From positions 1 to 9,303 of the forward strand of contig VFJU01000051.1 in NCBI GenBank assembly GCA_009885905.1: a stretch of 9,303 nt of DNA, written 5' to 3'. Below the pieces are notes generated by a model. It worked only from the letters and a program-made list of their open reading frames with translations, was not told the DNA's origin and did not search any database. The DNA comes from Verrucomicrobiota bacterium (GTDB taxonomy: Bacteria > Verrucomicrobiota > Verrucomicrobiia > Verrucomicrobiales > Akkermansiaceae). Made by a program: the position numbers and the translations under genes. Shown in pieces: positions 1 through 7,382 of this stretch (its first letter is position 1; every line of letters begins with the position of its first letter).

Positions 1-1727
1 GCGCCGCTGCGCGCCTTGAGTTCTGGCTCAGGCACCTTGCTCATGAGCCATGTCTGACCGATCGAGAAAATGTTTTGTGTGGTCCAGTAAAGCGCCAGAG
101 CCGAGGCGAAGTTATAACAGAAAAAGAAGAACATGAATGGCATGAACATCATGATTTTCTGCTGCATGGCATCGCCTGTTTTTGGTGTCATGCGGATTTG
201 CAGGAAGCTGCTGATGGCCATGACGATGGGCAGGATATTCAGCGGGATGCCGCCGAGGAAAGCGAGGTGGGTGAGGGTGTCGGGTTGTGATAGATCGTTC
301 ACCCAGAGGAAGCCTTGTCCGCGGAGTTCCACGGCGTATTCCAGCATCCGATAGAAGCCGAAGAAAATCGGGATTTGAATTAACATTGGAAGGCAGCCAC
401 CGAGCGGGTTGATGCCATATTTCCGATAGAGTCCCATGGTCTCCGTGTTCACCTTGTTAGGATCGTCCGGATATTTTTCTTTAATCTTGGCCATTTCCGG
501 TTGGAGCTTGGCCATGCGTTTCATGGTGTGGGTCGACTTGGCGTGGAGTGGCCAGATGACGAAGCGCACGGTGATGGTGAGGAAGATGATCGCGAGGCCC
601 CACGACCAGTTTTTGGAAACGTGATTGAGGAGGCTGTGATAGAAATTGAGCAGCCAATTCAGCGGACCGGAGACCCACCAGAACCAACCGTACTGCATCA
701 CGTCGCCCCAGCCTGTGCCCCATGCGCTTTCCATTTGATGGAGCATCGGGTTGTGCTTGGGACCGATGAAGACGAGGTAATTAAGCGTAAGCGGCTCGTT
801 GATTTTGAGTAAAACGGCAGGGAGCTGGAGACCGGCGCTGACGGCGGTCACGGGTTTGGCATTGGTGGTTAGTTTGACCTCGCTAGGTTTCGCCCAGACG
901 CTCGATGGGACCGGATTCACTGGGCGGACCACGGTGGTGAAGAACTGGTTGGTGACGCCCGCGAAGTTGATAGGTTTTTCGCTTTCGTTTTTGATCGAGG
1001 ATTTTTCTGAGCCGAACATGCCGCCTTTGAAAGACGAGCTGTCATTGAAGTTGATGCCGCCATTTTCACTCCAGAAGAATCCCGTTTGCTGTCCAGCTTC
1101 GTCCTGATAGAGTGGCGATGCTTCACCGAGGAAGAGGCTCCACTGGTTGATGTTTGTGGCAGTGGCAGCGGTGTTTTCTAGCTTGAGTTCAAAGTCCAGT
1201 AGGTAACTCGAACCGGGCTTGTTAGCCTCTACCAACGAGAATGACTTTTTCGCGATGAGTCCAGAAGGTAGCTTGGCGATGAAGACCGCTTTTTTGCCAG
1301 GCGTGGATTCCTCCGCTTTGTAGGTGTAGGCAAGATTTTCTAGCAGTTCTCCTGGGCCGGCGAGGCCACCGATCGGGCCGGCACCGTCGTGGTTGATTTG
1401 GACGAGTTCGGATTTGCTGCCGACTTGGAATTGATTTTTGAACTCGGCGAATTTGATGCCGCCGCCGATGTTGGTGAGGGTGAAGATGACATCTTTGCTT
1501 TCGATGATGACGGTTTCTTCTTCGGTGGACGGGGGCGCTGGTTCGACGGTGAGCTCCGCGAGGGTGGTGGTGGGAGTACCGGGTGGTGGTGTTAGAGTTT
1601 TTTGCAGAGCCTCCTTGGCGGCAAGGATTCGATTTTGTTCCGCTTGGTTTTTGCTAGAATAATAAAGATTCGTCGCGAGCAGGCCGCCGCAGAGGGCTAG
1701 GATCACCCAAGTTTTTCGATCGTACAT
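1..1727 (-). CDS. yidC: Membrane protein insertase YidC (3' end cut by window edge)
   Basis: YidC/Oxa1/Alb3 family insertase, which places membrane proteins into the inner membrane alone or with SecYEG. The frame is open from an ATG at 1727-1725 to base 3, giving 575 residues with no stop before the edge. An N-terminal membrane anchor (about residues 5-24, TWVILALCGGLLATNLYY) is followed by a Pro/Thr/Glu-rich linker and a long periplasmic beta-rich part of the P1 type found in Gram-negative YidC. The insertase core starts near residue 370. It holds the conserved hydrophilic-groove arginine in TVRFVIWPL (about R388), the cytoplasmic hairpin with KLQPEMAKIKEKYPDD, then NPLGGCLPMLIQIPIF, the VELR segment and ALYWTTQNIFSI near the end. 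The last visible residues (KVPEPELKARSG) look like the start of the cytoplasmic tail. The gene follows yidD after a 15-nt gap and has no strong Shine-Dalgarno. Identification is certain; only the C-terminus is unseen. Confidence 0.97.
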   Translation of the reverse strand, partial: MYDRKTWVILALCGGLLATNLYYSSKNQAEQNRILAAKEALQKTLTPPPGTPTTTLAELTVEPAPPSTEEETVIIESKDVIFTLTNIGGGIKFAEFKNQFQVGSKSELVQINHDGAGPIGGLAGPGELLENLAYTYKAEESTPGKKAVFIAKLPSGLIAKKSFSLVEANKPGSSYLLDFELKLENTAATATNINQWSLFLGEASPLYQDEAGQQTGFFWSENGGINFNDSSSFKGGMFGSEKSSIKNESEKPINFAGVTNQFFTTVVRPVNPVPSSVWAKPSEVKLTTNAKPVTAVSAGLQLPAVLLKINEPLTLNYLVFIGPKHNPMLHQMESAWGTGWGDVMQYGWFWWVSGPLNWLLNFYHSLLNHVSKNWSWGLAIIFLTITVRFVIWPLHAKSTHTMKRMAKLQPEMAKIKEKYPDDPNKVNTETMGLYRKYGINPLGGCLPMLIQIPIFFGFYRMLEYAVELRGQGFLWVNDLSQPDTLTHLAFLGGIPLNILPIVMAISSFLQIRMTPKTGDAMQQKIMMFMPFMFFFFCYNFASALALYWTTQNIFSIGQTWLMSKVPEPELKARSG

Positions 1728-1742
1728 GAAGTGGTGGAGAAA

Positions 1743-2048
1743 TTAGTGGTGGAGTGTCTCGTGGTGGCAGGAGCAAGTCTTGGCTGGCGTTTCCGAGATT
1801 AGGGATGACGGGACGGGGTCATAGCCGCAACCACCCCATGGATGACAGCGGAAAATCCGACAAATCCCGTACCATGAGCCGAGAAATGGACCGTGGGCTT
1901 CCACCGCTTGAAGAAAATAGTGCGAACAACTCGGCGTGTAGCGGCAGCCCGCGGCGGGTCCAGCGGCTATTTTCAACATCGGGCTGAGGATCCTTTGATA
2001 AAAGCGGATCAGAAGCCGGATCACGGAGGTGAGGAGTCGCGAGATCAA
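1743..2048 (-). CDS. yidD: Membrane protein insertion efficiency factor YidD
   Basis: Small YidD-family protein of 101 residues, encoded next to yidC in most bacteria and thought to help membrane insertion at the inner face of the membrane. The family pattern is clear: an amphipathic N-terminus with LIRFYQRILSPML, the Cys motif CRYTPSCSHYFLQAVEAHG, and a second Cys block CHPWGGCGYDPVP. The tail after that (SLISETPAKTCSCHH) is Cys/His-rich and not part of the core. The start is a TTG at 2048-2046 whose last two bases belong to the TGA stop of rnpA (overlap TTGA). No ATG is available at a fitting place, and the length from TTG matches the family. This arrangement suggests translation by re-initiation after rnpA. 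It lies 15 nt upstream of yidC. Confidence 0.93.
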   Translation of the reverse strand: MISRLLTSVIRLLIRFYQRILSPMLKIAAGPAAGCRYTPSCSHYFLQAVEAHGPFLGSWYGICRIFRCHPWGGCGYDPVPSSLISETPAKTCSCHHETLHH

Positions 2049-2410
2049 TGGATGGATTCTGGGCGTTGAAATAGACCGAGGCGCTTGGCTTGGCGGACCC
2101 AGTCTTCTTCGAGTTCGGCGAAGGTGGCGGTGATGGCACCCGGCCGGGCGATGGTGACAAGGAAGCGGCGGATCTCTGTGAATTGAGGCGCGTGAGACTG
2201 GACCAACGAGCGGAAACGCCGACGCAACAGACTGCGGTCGTGTGCCTTGCCACTGCGCTTGGTGGTGATGAATCCGGTGCGGATCGTCTGGAGCGATGGA
2301 TCAGGCAGCGTGCTTAAAATGATAAACCGGCCAGCTTTTGCCTGGCCGGTATTCTTGACCCGCGCAAAATCTGCGTGGTGAGTCATGCTGCATGTTCGAG
2401 GGAGTCGCAT
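2045..2410 (-). CDS. rnpA: Ribonuclease P protein component
   Basis: Protein subunit of RNase P, which with its RNA (not in this window) removes 5' leaders from pre-tRNAs. The 121-residue length is usual. The N-terminus MRLPRTCSMTHHADFARV fits the family's leader and aromatic cleft region. The family RNR motif is seen in the stretch KRSGKAHDRSLLRRRFRSLV (about residues 50-70), though the consensus 'RNxxKR' reads HDRSLLRR, a modest deviation. VTIARPG near residue 85 corresponds to the central strand. The ATG at 2410-2408 is chosen because LPR just after it is typical; an internal ATG at residue 9 would remove that segment. It follows rpmH after 44 nt and overlaps yidD by 4 nt, so it belongs to the rpmH operon. 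Confidence 0.93.
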   Translation of the reverse strand: MRLPRTCSMTHHADFARVKNTGQAKAGRFIILSTLPDPSLQTIRTGFITTKRSGKAHDRSLLRRRFRSLVQSHAPQFTEIRRFLVTIARPGAITATFAELEEDWVRQAKRLGLFQRPESIH

Positions 2411-2454
2411 GGCAGGATTGCGGTGGACTCCTGTGACAACGCGGAGACTGCGCC

Positions 2455-2640
2455 TTAGTTGCCGTGTTGCGTCGTGTGACGGCTGTATTGAATTTCCACG
2501 CCCTTAGGAACGAGGCGTTTGCGGCCTTTTTGGCGACGACGACGAATGATGTCGCGGCCGGACTTGGTGGCCATGCGGGCCCGGAAGCCGAATTGGTTTT
2601 TCCGTGTGCGCTTGGATGGCTGATAGGTGCGTTTGCTCAT
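2455..2640 (-). CDS. rpmH: 50S ribosomal protein L34, with extended C-terminus
   Basis: Ribosomal protein L34 (bL34) of the large subunit, a short, very basic rRNA-binding protein. The core is unmistakable: [19 protein letters not shown], then [24 protein letters not shown]. The open frame continues upstream to 2748, but the ATG at 2640-2638 is the real start. It gives the canonical N-terminus and has GAGG about 8 nt upstream as a ribosome binding site. The product is 61 residues, against about 44-50 for most L34. The extra is a C-terminal tail ([18 protein letters not shown]) after the point where the family normally ends, so it is a true lineage-specific extension or a shifted stop. First gene of the rpmH-rnpA-yidD-yidC operon. 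Confidence 0.95.
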   Translation of the reverse strand: MSKRTYQPSKRTRKNQFGFRARMATKSGRDIIRRRRQKGRKRLVPKGVEIQYSRHTTQHGN

Positions 2641-2696
2641 GGCGTGGGCCTCAAATAAAGGTTCGTAATCCGTCCGGCGTCCGGCTCGGGGGGCGC

Positions 2697-2724
2697 ACTC
2701 TAGTGACCCGCGGCAGCTTGTCAA
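2697..2724 (-). promoter_or_regulatory. Sigma70-type promoter of the rpmH operon
   Basis: On the minus strand a perfect -35 hexamer TTGACA (2724-2719) is followed after 16 bp by TAGAGT (2702-2697), which matches 4 of 6 bases of the -10 consensus. Transcription would begin near 2690, leaving a leader of about 50 nt before the rpmH ATG at 2640. Position and orientation fit the strongly expressed L34 gene. This is a motif call only. Confidence 0.6.
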
Positions 2725-2926
2725 CCCGCCAATGCGAGGAAAATGCAAAATTCGTCGCCCATCCGCCTCGAGGGCTCCCGAATGTGTCGAATTTGCCGTG
2801 AAATCCGGTTTCTAGCTCGGGAATGAGAGGTCGGTCCGGCGAAGAAATTTGATGGAGACGGTTGAAATTGACCGTGAGGGGCGTTAATCACTCGGCGAAC
2901 CGTCAACCATCCAGCCGTCTCGCCAC

Positions 2927-3400
2927 ATGCTTCCTACCCCTCGCGAAATTTTTACCAGCTTCGAACGCGGCGAGCTCGAGCGTGACGAACTGCACGCGCT
3001 GATGGCCTTGCACGCGCGGGAGTTGATCCAAGAAATGGAGGAGGATTACCAAAATCCCGCGGCAGCTTGGATCGAGAGTCTGCTGGCGAGACGAGCGACC
3101 GGCCGACTGGTGAAGCTCCACAGCGCTCGCTTGGTGCGCGAGGTGCTGGTGGCTCTAGCAGATGTTAGGGATTTCCCGCCGGCACGCTATCTGTGGAATG
3201 CCTCGCACCCCGACGTGCCGATTCATTGCTTTTTCAGAATGCGCAGGGAGCCGGTTTTTCGCATCTTGAGCTTGGAGGCGAGGGCGGGGGAGTTCCGCGT
3301 GGTCGTCGAGCATGGGGCGGCGGCGAAAGGAAAGGGGACTCGGCAAGCGTTTCTGTTAGCCCGAAACGAACACTGGAAATTAACAGCGCGGATCGCTTAA
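2927..3400 (+). CDS. Hypothetical protein, 157 residues
   Basis: I do not recognise this family. The predicted protein is soluble, without signal peptide or membrane segment. Residues 1-80 are mostly helical and rich in Glu and Arg (REIFTSFERGELERDEL, HARELIQEMEEDY). Residues 85-157 look like alternating beta strands (HCFFRMRREPVFRILSL, GEFRVVVEH) ending in FLLARNEHWKLTARIA. The start is the first ATG in the frame; no clear ribosome binding site precedes it, and a second in-frame ATG (MALHAREL) lies at residue 26. A weak -35-like TTGAAA is at 2862-2867 without a convincing -10. The gene is divergent from rpmH and its TAA stop shares bases with the stop of the convergent nuclease gene. Frame length, codon use and the fit against its neighbour argue that it is real. 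Function unknown. Confidence 0.75.
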   Translation: MLPTPREIFTSFERGELERDELHALMALHARELIQEMEEDYQNPAAAWIESLLARRATGRLVKLHSARLVREVLVALADVRDFPPARYLWNASHPDVPIHCFFRMRREPVFRILSLEARAGEFRVVVEHGAAAKGKGTRQAFLLARNEHWKLTARIA

Positions 3401-4242
3401 GGCGGCGTGACGACGACATACGCCTTGATCTTCTGCAGCGTGCTCGGACCGACGCCATCCGCGCGAGTCAAGTCACCAAAGTTCTGATAGGGCCGCGACC
3501 CGATGATCGCGAGTGCGGTCTTCTCGCCGATCCCCGGCAAGGTCATTAACTCATTACGAGACGCGTGGTTGATATCTACCGGTTTATCTTCCTGCGCTTG
3601 TCTAACACCCTTCGCGGCTTCTAACTCTGCGAGTTCTTCGCGGGCTTCTTGGCGAAATTCAGGGAGTTTTTCCCAGTCGGTCTTCGCCCAAGCGCCGCGG
3701 CCAGCTCGTGCGGCAGTGAGTTCAAGATCGGCGAGTTGTTCTTTCCATTCGTTACCGCTCGTTCCATCCGGAAGCTGACGCACCACCCCGAAGGCTCTAG
3801 CAAGTCCTTGGGAAACGAGCCAAGATGTTAGGTTTTTCCCGTCCGAAGTTTCGACAAATCCGTAAACTCTACTGAAGCGTGCATCGCCACGGCCGTCAGC
3901 GAAAGCGGTGTGGACGGTGAAAGGCTTGGCCAGGCACTTGGAGGTCTCAAGCTTCGCAGCTTCACCGAACGACTTGGCGGTTAGAATATCGTCGATGCCG
4001 AAATGCCGTCGTTGGTCGCGCAGGCGGCGCGCGTTCGTGTCGTCACCATTGACGTGCATTTCAATACAGTCGGCACCATACAGTCGGATGGTCTGCACTT
4101 TGCCATCTGGAAACCGCACGGAAAAACTATCACCATCGCTCCAGTCCGCGGCGACGAGGACACACCCGGTGAATTTAGTTAGAACATCCGCTGCGAAACA
4201 GGGGAGGAGGACGGCGAAAAACAGCAGTAAAAATCGGCTCAC
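3397..4242 (-). CDS. Exported thermonuclease-like (SNase) protein with C-terminal helix-hairpin-helix domain
   Basis: Staphylococcal-nuclease-fold phosphodiesterase fused to a DNA-binding helix-hairpin-helix (HhH) domain, 281 residues from a GTG start. The frame is open back to 4398, but the GTG at 4242-4240 is preferred. It overlaps the TGA of the MATE gene as GTGA and gives a clean signal peptide (about residues 3-18, FLLLFFAVLLPCFA). In the SNase domain (about 24-155) the active-site pattern is present: DGD (D36/D38), R53 with D58 and E61 in IRLYGADCIE, and R125 in FSRVYGFV. These match D21, R35, D40, E43 and R87 of S. aureus nuclease. A Glu/Ala-rich linker leads to residues 221-281, a ComEA-like HhH module with DINHASRNEL and LPGIGEKTALAI. 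Expected to be a Ca-dependent nuclease acting in the periplasm or outside the cell. The substrate role (DNA scavenging or uptake) is inferred. Its stop overlaps that of the convergent hypothetical gene. Confidence 0.88.
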   Translation of the reverse strand: MSRFLLLFFAVLLPCFAADVLTKFTGCVLVAADWSDGDSFSVRFPDGKVQTIRLYGADCIEMHVNGDDTNARRLRDQRRHFGIDDILTAKSFGEAAKLETSKCLAKPFTVHTAFADGRGDARFSRVYGFVETSDGKNLTSWLVSQGLARAFGVVRQLPDGTSGNEWKEQLADLELTAARAGRGAWAKTDWEKLPEFRQEAREELAELEAAKGVRQAQEDKPVDINHASRNELMTLPGIGEKTALAIIGSRPYQNFGDLTRADGVGPSTLQKIKAYVVVTPP

Positions 4243-5576
4243 GCGGATGAAGTAACACAGCGGGTTCGTTTCCACAAGCGGGGTCCTAGGGCGACGAGTG
4301 CGATGAAAAGTCCTATGGCTAGCCCCCACCAGATACCGACGGGTCCGAGTTGCAGCCCGAATGCCAATCCCGCTCCCGCCGGCAGTCCGACGCACCAATA
4401 CGCGACGAATCCAACCATGGCGGGGACGCGGATATCATGCAGGCCCCTCAGCATCGCTGATGACGCAACTTGCACGCCGTCAATGAATTGAAAAAAACCG
4501 GCGACGACCAATAACGAACAAGTCAGCGCGATGACCTCGGGCGAGCGGACGAACAACGAGGCCAAGAAATTTCCACAAAACAAGAACAAGCTGGCCGCGA
4601 CCATCGAGAAAATTCCCGCTAAAATCCACCCGGAAACGGCGATGGGTCGCAAGCGGTGCAACTCACCCGCGCCGTGGGCTTGGCCCATTCGCACCGTCAA
4701 TGCCATGGAAAGCCCGAGTGGAATCATGAACGCCACGCCCGCGAGGGTGATGGCGATTTGATGCGCCGCCATCGCTTCCGCTCCAAATCGACCCATGAGC
4801 AATCCCGCCATGGAGAAGGCCGCCACCTCGCTGACCATCTGCAAACTGGATGGAAATCCAATCGCTAACAACCGCCGAAAATCTGAAAAATCTAACCAAT
4901 GAATCCACCGATGAGGCACCCACTCGTGCAGGTCTTTCACCCAGAGCAGCCACGCAAACATCGCCACAAGAATCGCACACCGCGAGATCAATGTCGCCCA
5001 TGCTGCACCTTCAAACCCTAACACTGGGCAACCGAATTTCCCGTGAATCATGACCCAGTTCAGGCCGACGTTCAGCGTCACACCACCCAAGAAGATCCAG
5101 AACGGTGGCCAGGGTCGGTTGAGTGCATCGGCATGGTTTTTGAGCGCGATCGATGCCAGTGCGGGGATGATAGACGCCATGATGATTCGAAAAAATACCG
5201 TGGTGCGCGCCGCCACTTCCGGCGGTTGGCCGAGGCGATCGAGGTTCAGCGAAATGATCCAAGAAATCCCAAAAAGCACGGTGCCCAGCGCCAGCGCCAG
5301 ATAGAGTCCGTGGCGGCAACTGCCGCGTGCCCGCCGCGCGTCGTTCGCCCCACGGGCCGATGAGGTGATGACAGAAATGCCCGACAAAAGCCCGATCCCA
5401 AATACAAAGGGCACGTGAAACAGCGCAGTCGAAAACGTCAACGCCGCCAACACCGTGACCCCCAGGTGCCCGACCATTAGTGTGTCCGCCACGCTCAATA
5501 ACATTTGGCTCAGCTGGCCGATCATCAGCGGCAGTGCGAGGTGTAGCGTCAGACGGGATTCGTGAAAGTGGCTCAT
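4239..5576 (-). CDS. MATE-family multidrug/toxin efflux transporter
   Basis: Inner-membrane cation-coupled antiporter of the MATE (MatE, NorM-like) family, 445 residues with about 12 membrane segments in two homologous halves. The first helix region LALPLMIGQLSQMLLSVADT followed by MVGHLG is the family signature. The second half repeats it as IGFPSSLQMVSEVAAFSMAG and MGRFGAEAMAAHQIA. Further typical pieces are SGISVITSSARGAND and GLSMALTVRMGQAHGAGE. The frame is open to 5621, but the ATG at 5576-5574 (MSHFHESRLTLHLALPL) is the likely start, since the 15 extra residues are polar and unlike the family. It ends in TGA overlapping the GTG of the nuclease gene, so the two are probably one operon. 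Substrate cannot be predicted from sequence. Confidence 0.93.
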   Translation of the reverse strand: MSHFHESRLTLHLALPLMIGQLSQMLLSVADTLMVGHLGVTVLAALTFSTALFHVPFVFGIGLLSGISVITSSARGANDARRARGSCRHGLYLALALGTVLFGISWIISLNLDRLGQPPEVAARTTVFFRIIMASIIPALASIALKNHADALNRPWPPFWIFLGGVTLNVGLNWVMIHGKFGCPVLGFEGAAWATLISRCAILVAMFAWLLWVKDLHEWVPHRWIHWLDFSDFRRLLAIGFPSSLQMVSEVAAFSMAGLLMGRFGAEAMAAHQIAITLAGVAFMIPLGLSMALTVRMGQAHGAGELHRLRPIAVSGWILAGIFSMVAASLFLFCGNFLASLFVRSPEVIALTCSLLVVAGFFQFIDGVQVASSAMLRGLHDIRVPAMVGFVAYWCVGLPAGAGLAFGLQLGPVGIWWGLAIGLFIALVALGPRLWKRTRCVTSSA

Positions 5577-5787
5577 GCGCTTGCGTGCATGTGACTGAGT
5601 GCCGAGCCGACCGCTGTCCATGAAATTGTCGCGAGTTCGGGCATGTGGTAGATTATTGATGCAAAAGCTGAATGATGCGGCATGTAATTTTATTTTGCGG
5701 TTGCCCTCATCGCAGGACTTGTTACACCTCCGCCGTCGCCCGCGCTCTCGGATTTTCGGATCCGCGTCAATCGGGCACCTATGTAAT

Positions 5788-5860
5788 GCCTCGGTAGCTC
5801 AGTCGGTAGAGCAGTTGACTCTTAATCAATTGGTCCTTGGTTCGAATCCAAGCCGAGGCA
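5788..5860 (+). tRNA. tRNA-Lys (anticodon CUU)
   Basis: A full cloverleaf of 73 nt can be drawn. The acceptor stem is GCCTCGG/CCGAGGC (5788-5794 with 5853-5859), D stem GCTC/GAGC, anticodon stem GTTGA/TCAAT with loop CTCTTAA giving anticodon CTT (5821-5823), T stem CTTGG/CCAAG with loop TTCGAAT, and discriminator A at 5860. The anticodon arm matches that of bacterial tRNA-Lys closely. The CCA end is not encoded, so it must be added by the CCA-adding enzyme. The tract CTTTTTC directly downstream (5861-5867) may help termination. It reads AAG codons. Confidence 0.96.
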
Positions 5861-5955
5861 CTTTTTCTAATCAGTGGGTTTCCGCGTCGCGATCCGCTAT
5901 CACTACAACCCATCCCGCACGAGCATCAATATCGGGTTCCCGGGTGGCTCTCAGT

Positions 5956-7338
5956 TCAGTCCAGCGGCTTGGGTATCCGTGTGATGATCTCTCCCAGAAA
6001 CGCGCACAGGTAATGCGGCAGGTTGAGCAGTGTGTAGCGCACGGCTTGGCTCTGGGTGGTGGAGACTTCCATGGCTTGCAGGCTGGGAGGATTCCGGTCG
6101 AGGCGCAGCGCCAGCGGCAGGCGTTTGTCGTGCATGAATTGGTGGAGGCTTTTCATGGAGCCGGCGGCCCCGCTTTTCACCTCCACGGGTAGGATCGCGC
6201 CGTGGATTTCCAACAGGTAGTCGATTTCCCCGGCGCGGCCTCCCTCGCGCCGCCAGTGGAACAATTGCCCGTCGCGGGTGAAACTACCGCTGAGTAGGTG
6301 CAATTGTTGGGCGGCCATTTGTTCTCCAAGGCCGCCACGGATGCCGGGGGCAAGGTTTTCCCAACGGGGAAAATGCGTGAGCGCGGGAGTGTTCCACAAG
6401 GCGTGTGCCAGCCCCACATCGAGCAGGGCTGCCTTGCGCTGGCGGTCGTTTTTTTCCGCAGCGAGCGGCAGGCCGTTGGCTGCGGTGTGCGGGATCAACT
6501 TGCAGAGACGCGCCGCCGCGAGCATTTCTAGGGACCGACGGGCGGGCTCCAGTTTCACGCCGTCCCCCACGGCGCTATAAACGAATTTTTTGCCTAGCGA
6601 GGCCACCACGGTGAGCAGGACTTGGCGCAGCACCCGGGTGTCGATGCGGCCGGCGTATTTCGAGAAATCGTCCTGATAGGTGTGGAGTAGGTCGCGCTGG
6701 ATGTCGCGGCAGGTTTTGGCGTCGGCTCCCTGCGCGTCGGCGGCCACCACCGCCGGCATGCCGCCGACCATTTGATAGCGGTCGAACCATTCCCACGCCT
6801 TCTGGTGGACGGCGCTGGAAATCTCGATTCCCGGTTGCCAAGCACGCAGACGCTCCAGCAGCGGTTGCTGCGCATGGGCATCTAGATACTCGGGAAATCC
6901 AAGCGGCTCGACATAAGCGTAGCTCACCCGGCCCACCGGCATGCTGTGGGAGAAATCCGCCAGTGCGAATTCCAACAACGAGCCGGCCGCCACCACCGGC
7001 AGCTCCGGCATTTCCTCGGCAAACCAACGCAGCCGCGCCAGCACTTCGGGCGCGGCCTGGATCTCATCGATGAACAACAAGGAGTCCGTCGGAGCGGCTC
7101 GATGATCCATCAACAAGGCCAGATCGCTGAAAACCCGCGCGGGATCCGCCGCTTCAAAAGCCTTGGCCAGCGAGGGATCGCGCTCGAAGTTCACCTCCAA
7201 CAAGGCCAGATTCCGCTCCCGAGCCAATTCCCGGACCAACCAAGTTTTCCCGACCTGCCGCGCGCCCCGCAGAATCAAGGGTTTCCGCCGGACGTCGGTT
7301 AGCCATGCCCGCAAATACTCATACACCGCACGTTTCAT
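5956..7338 (-). CDS. AAA_14 / DUF4143 ATPase with C-terminal PD-(D/E)xK-like region
   Basis: 460-residue ATP-binding protein of the widespread AAA_14 plus DUF4143 type (COG1373). The Walker A motif is GARQVGKT (residues 25-32). Walker B is LLFIDEIQ (87-94) and a sensor-1-like segment is VVAAGSLLEF (about 114-123). The DUF4143 half follows, with the family-typical GGMPAVV and QRDLLHTYQDDFSKY segments. The C-terminus has EIDYLLE (371-377) and PVEVKSG (384-390), an arrangement D-x12-E-x-K resembling the PD-(D/E)xK nuclease fold, as is common in this family. The biochemical role of the family is not established; members are often in variable genome regions, and some have been considered nuclease- or toxin-like. 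The ATG at 7338-7336 is the natural start, although no Shine-Dalgarno is seen. It stands alone, convergent to tRNA-Lys, with a direct-repeat pair upstream. Confidence 0.9.
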   Translation of the reverse strand: MKRAVYEYLRAWLTDVRRKPLILRGARQVGKTWLVRELARERNLALLEVNFERDPSLAKAFEAADPARVFSDLALLMDHRAAPTDSLLFIDEIQAAPEVLARLRWFAEEMPELPVVAAGSLLEFALADFSHSMPVGRVSYAYVEPLGFPEYLDAHAQQPLLERLRAWQPGIEISSAVHQKAWEWFDRYQMVGGMPAVVAADAQGADAKTCRDIQRDLLHTYQDDFSKYAGRIDTRVLRQVLLTVVASLGKKFVYSAVGDGVKLEPARRSLEMLAAARLCKLIPHTAANGLPLAAEKNDRQRKAALLDVGLAHALWNTPALTHFPRWENLAPGIRGGLGEQMAAQQLHLLSGSFTRDGQLFHWRREGGRAGEIDYLLEIHGAILPVEVKSGAAGSMKSLHQFMHDKRLPLALRLDRNPPSLQAMEVSTTQSQAVRYTLLNLPHYLCAFLGEIITRIPKPLD

Positions 7339-7351
7339 GGATTGATCATGA

Positions 7352-7367
7352 AATAAACGGGTTGTTT
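7352..7367. repeat. Direct repeat copy 1 upstream of the ATPase gene
   Basis: Contains the 11-mer ACGGGTTGTTT (7357-7367) preceded by AATAA. The same words recur at 7383-7400. The copy lies 14-29 bp in front of the ATPase start codon. The two 11-mers are 33 bp apart, close to three helical turns, which would suit a pair of binding sites for a repressor or for the ATPase itself. Function is inferred from position only. Confidence 0.6.
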
Positions 7368-7382
7368 CGCAAGAAAAATCGG

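Noticed and set aside
1819..2253. 144-codon minus-strand frame across rnpA and yidD
   Set aside because: It is out of frame with two well-identified genes and has no family features.
2641..2748. N-terminal extension of L34 by 36 residues
   Set aside because: The frame is open, but the L34 core starts at the ATG at 2640 with a ribosome binding site; the promoter at 2697-2724 lies inside the extension.
2641..2926. Replication origin next to rpmH
   Set aside because: Many genomes have dnaA and oriC here, but I find no DnaA-box-like TTATCCACA words and no dnaA gene in the window.
4243..4398. Longer nuclease start within the MATE gene
   Set aside because: It would add 52 Arg-rich residues ahead of a clear signal peptide and overlap the transporter extensively.
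5840..5860. tRNA-Lys 3' end as an attachment site for an island to its right
   Set aside because: No second copy of the tRNA 3' end was found downstream, and no integrase gene is present.
5599..6192. 197-codon plus-strand frame
   Set aside because: It runs through the tRNA gene and the 3' end of the ATPase gene, so it is a chance frame.
6575..7027. 150-codon minus-strand frame inside the ATPase gene
   Set aside because: It is a shifted frame of the high-GC ATPase gene with Gly/Arg-rich composition and no motifs.
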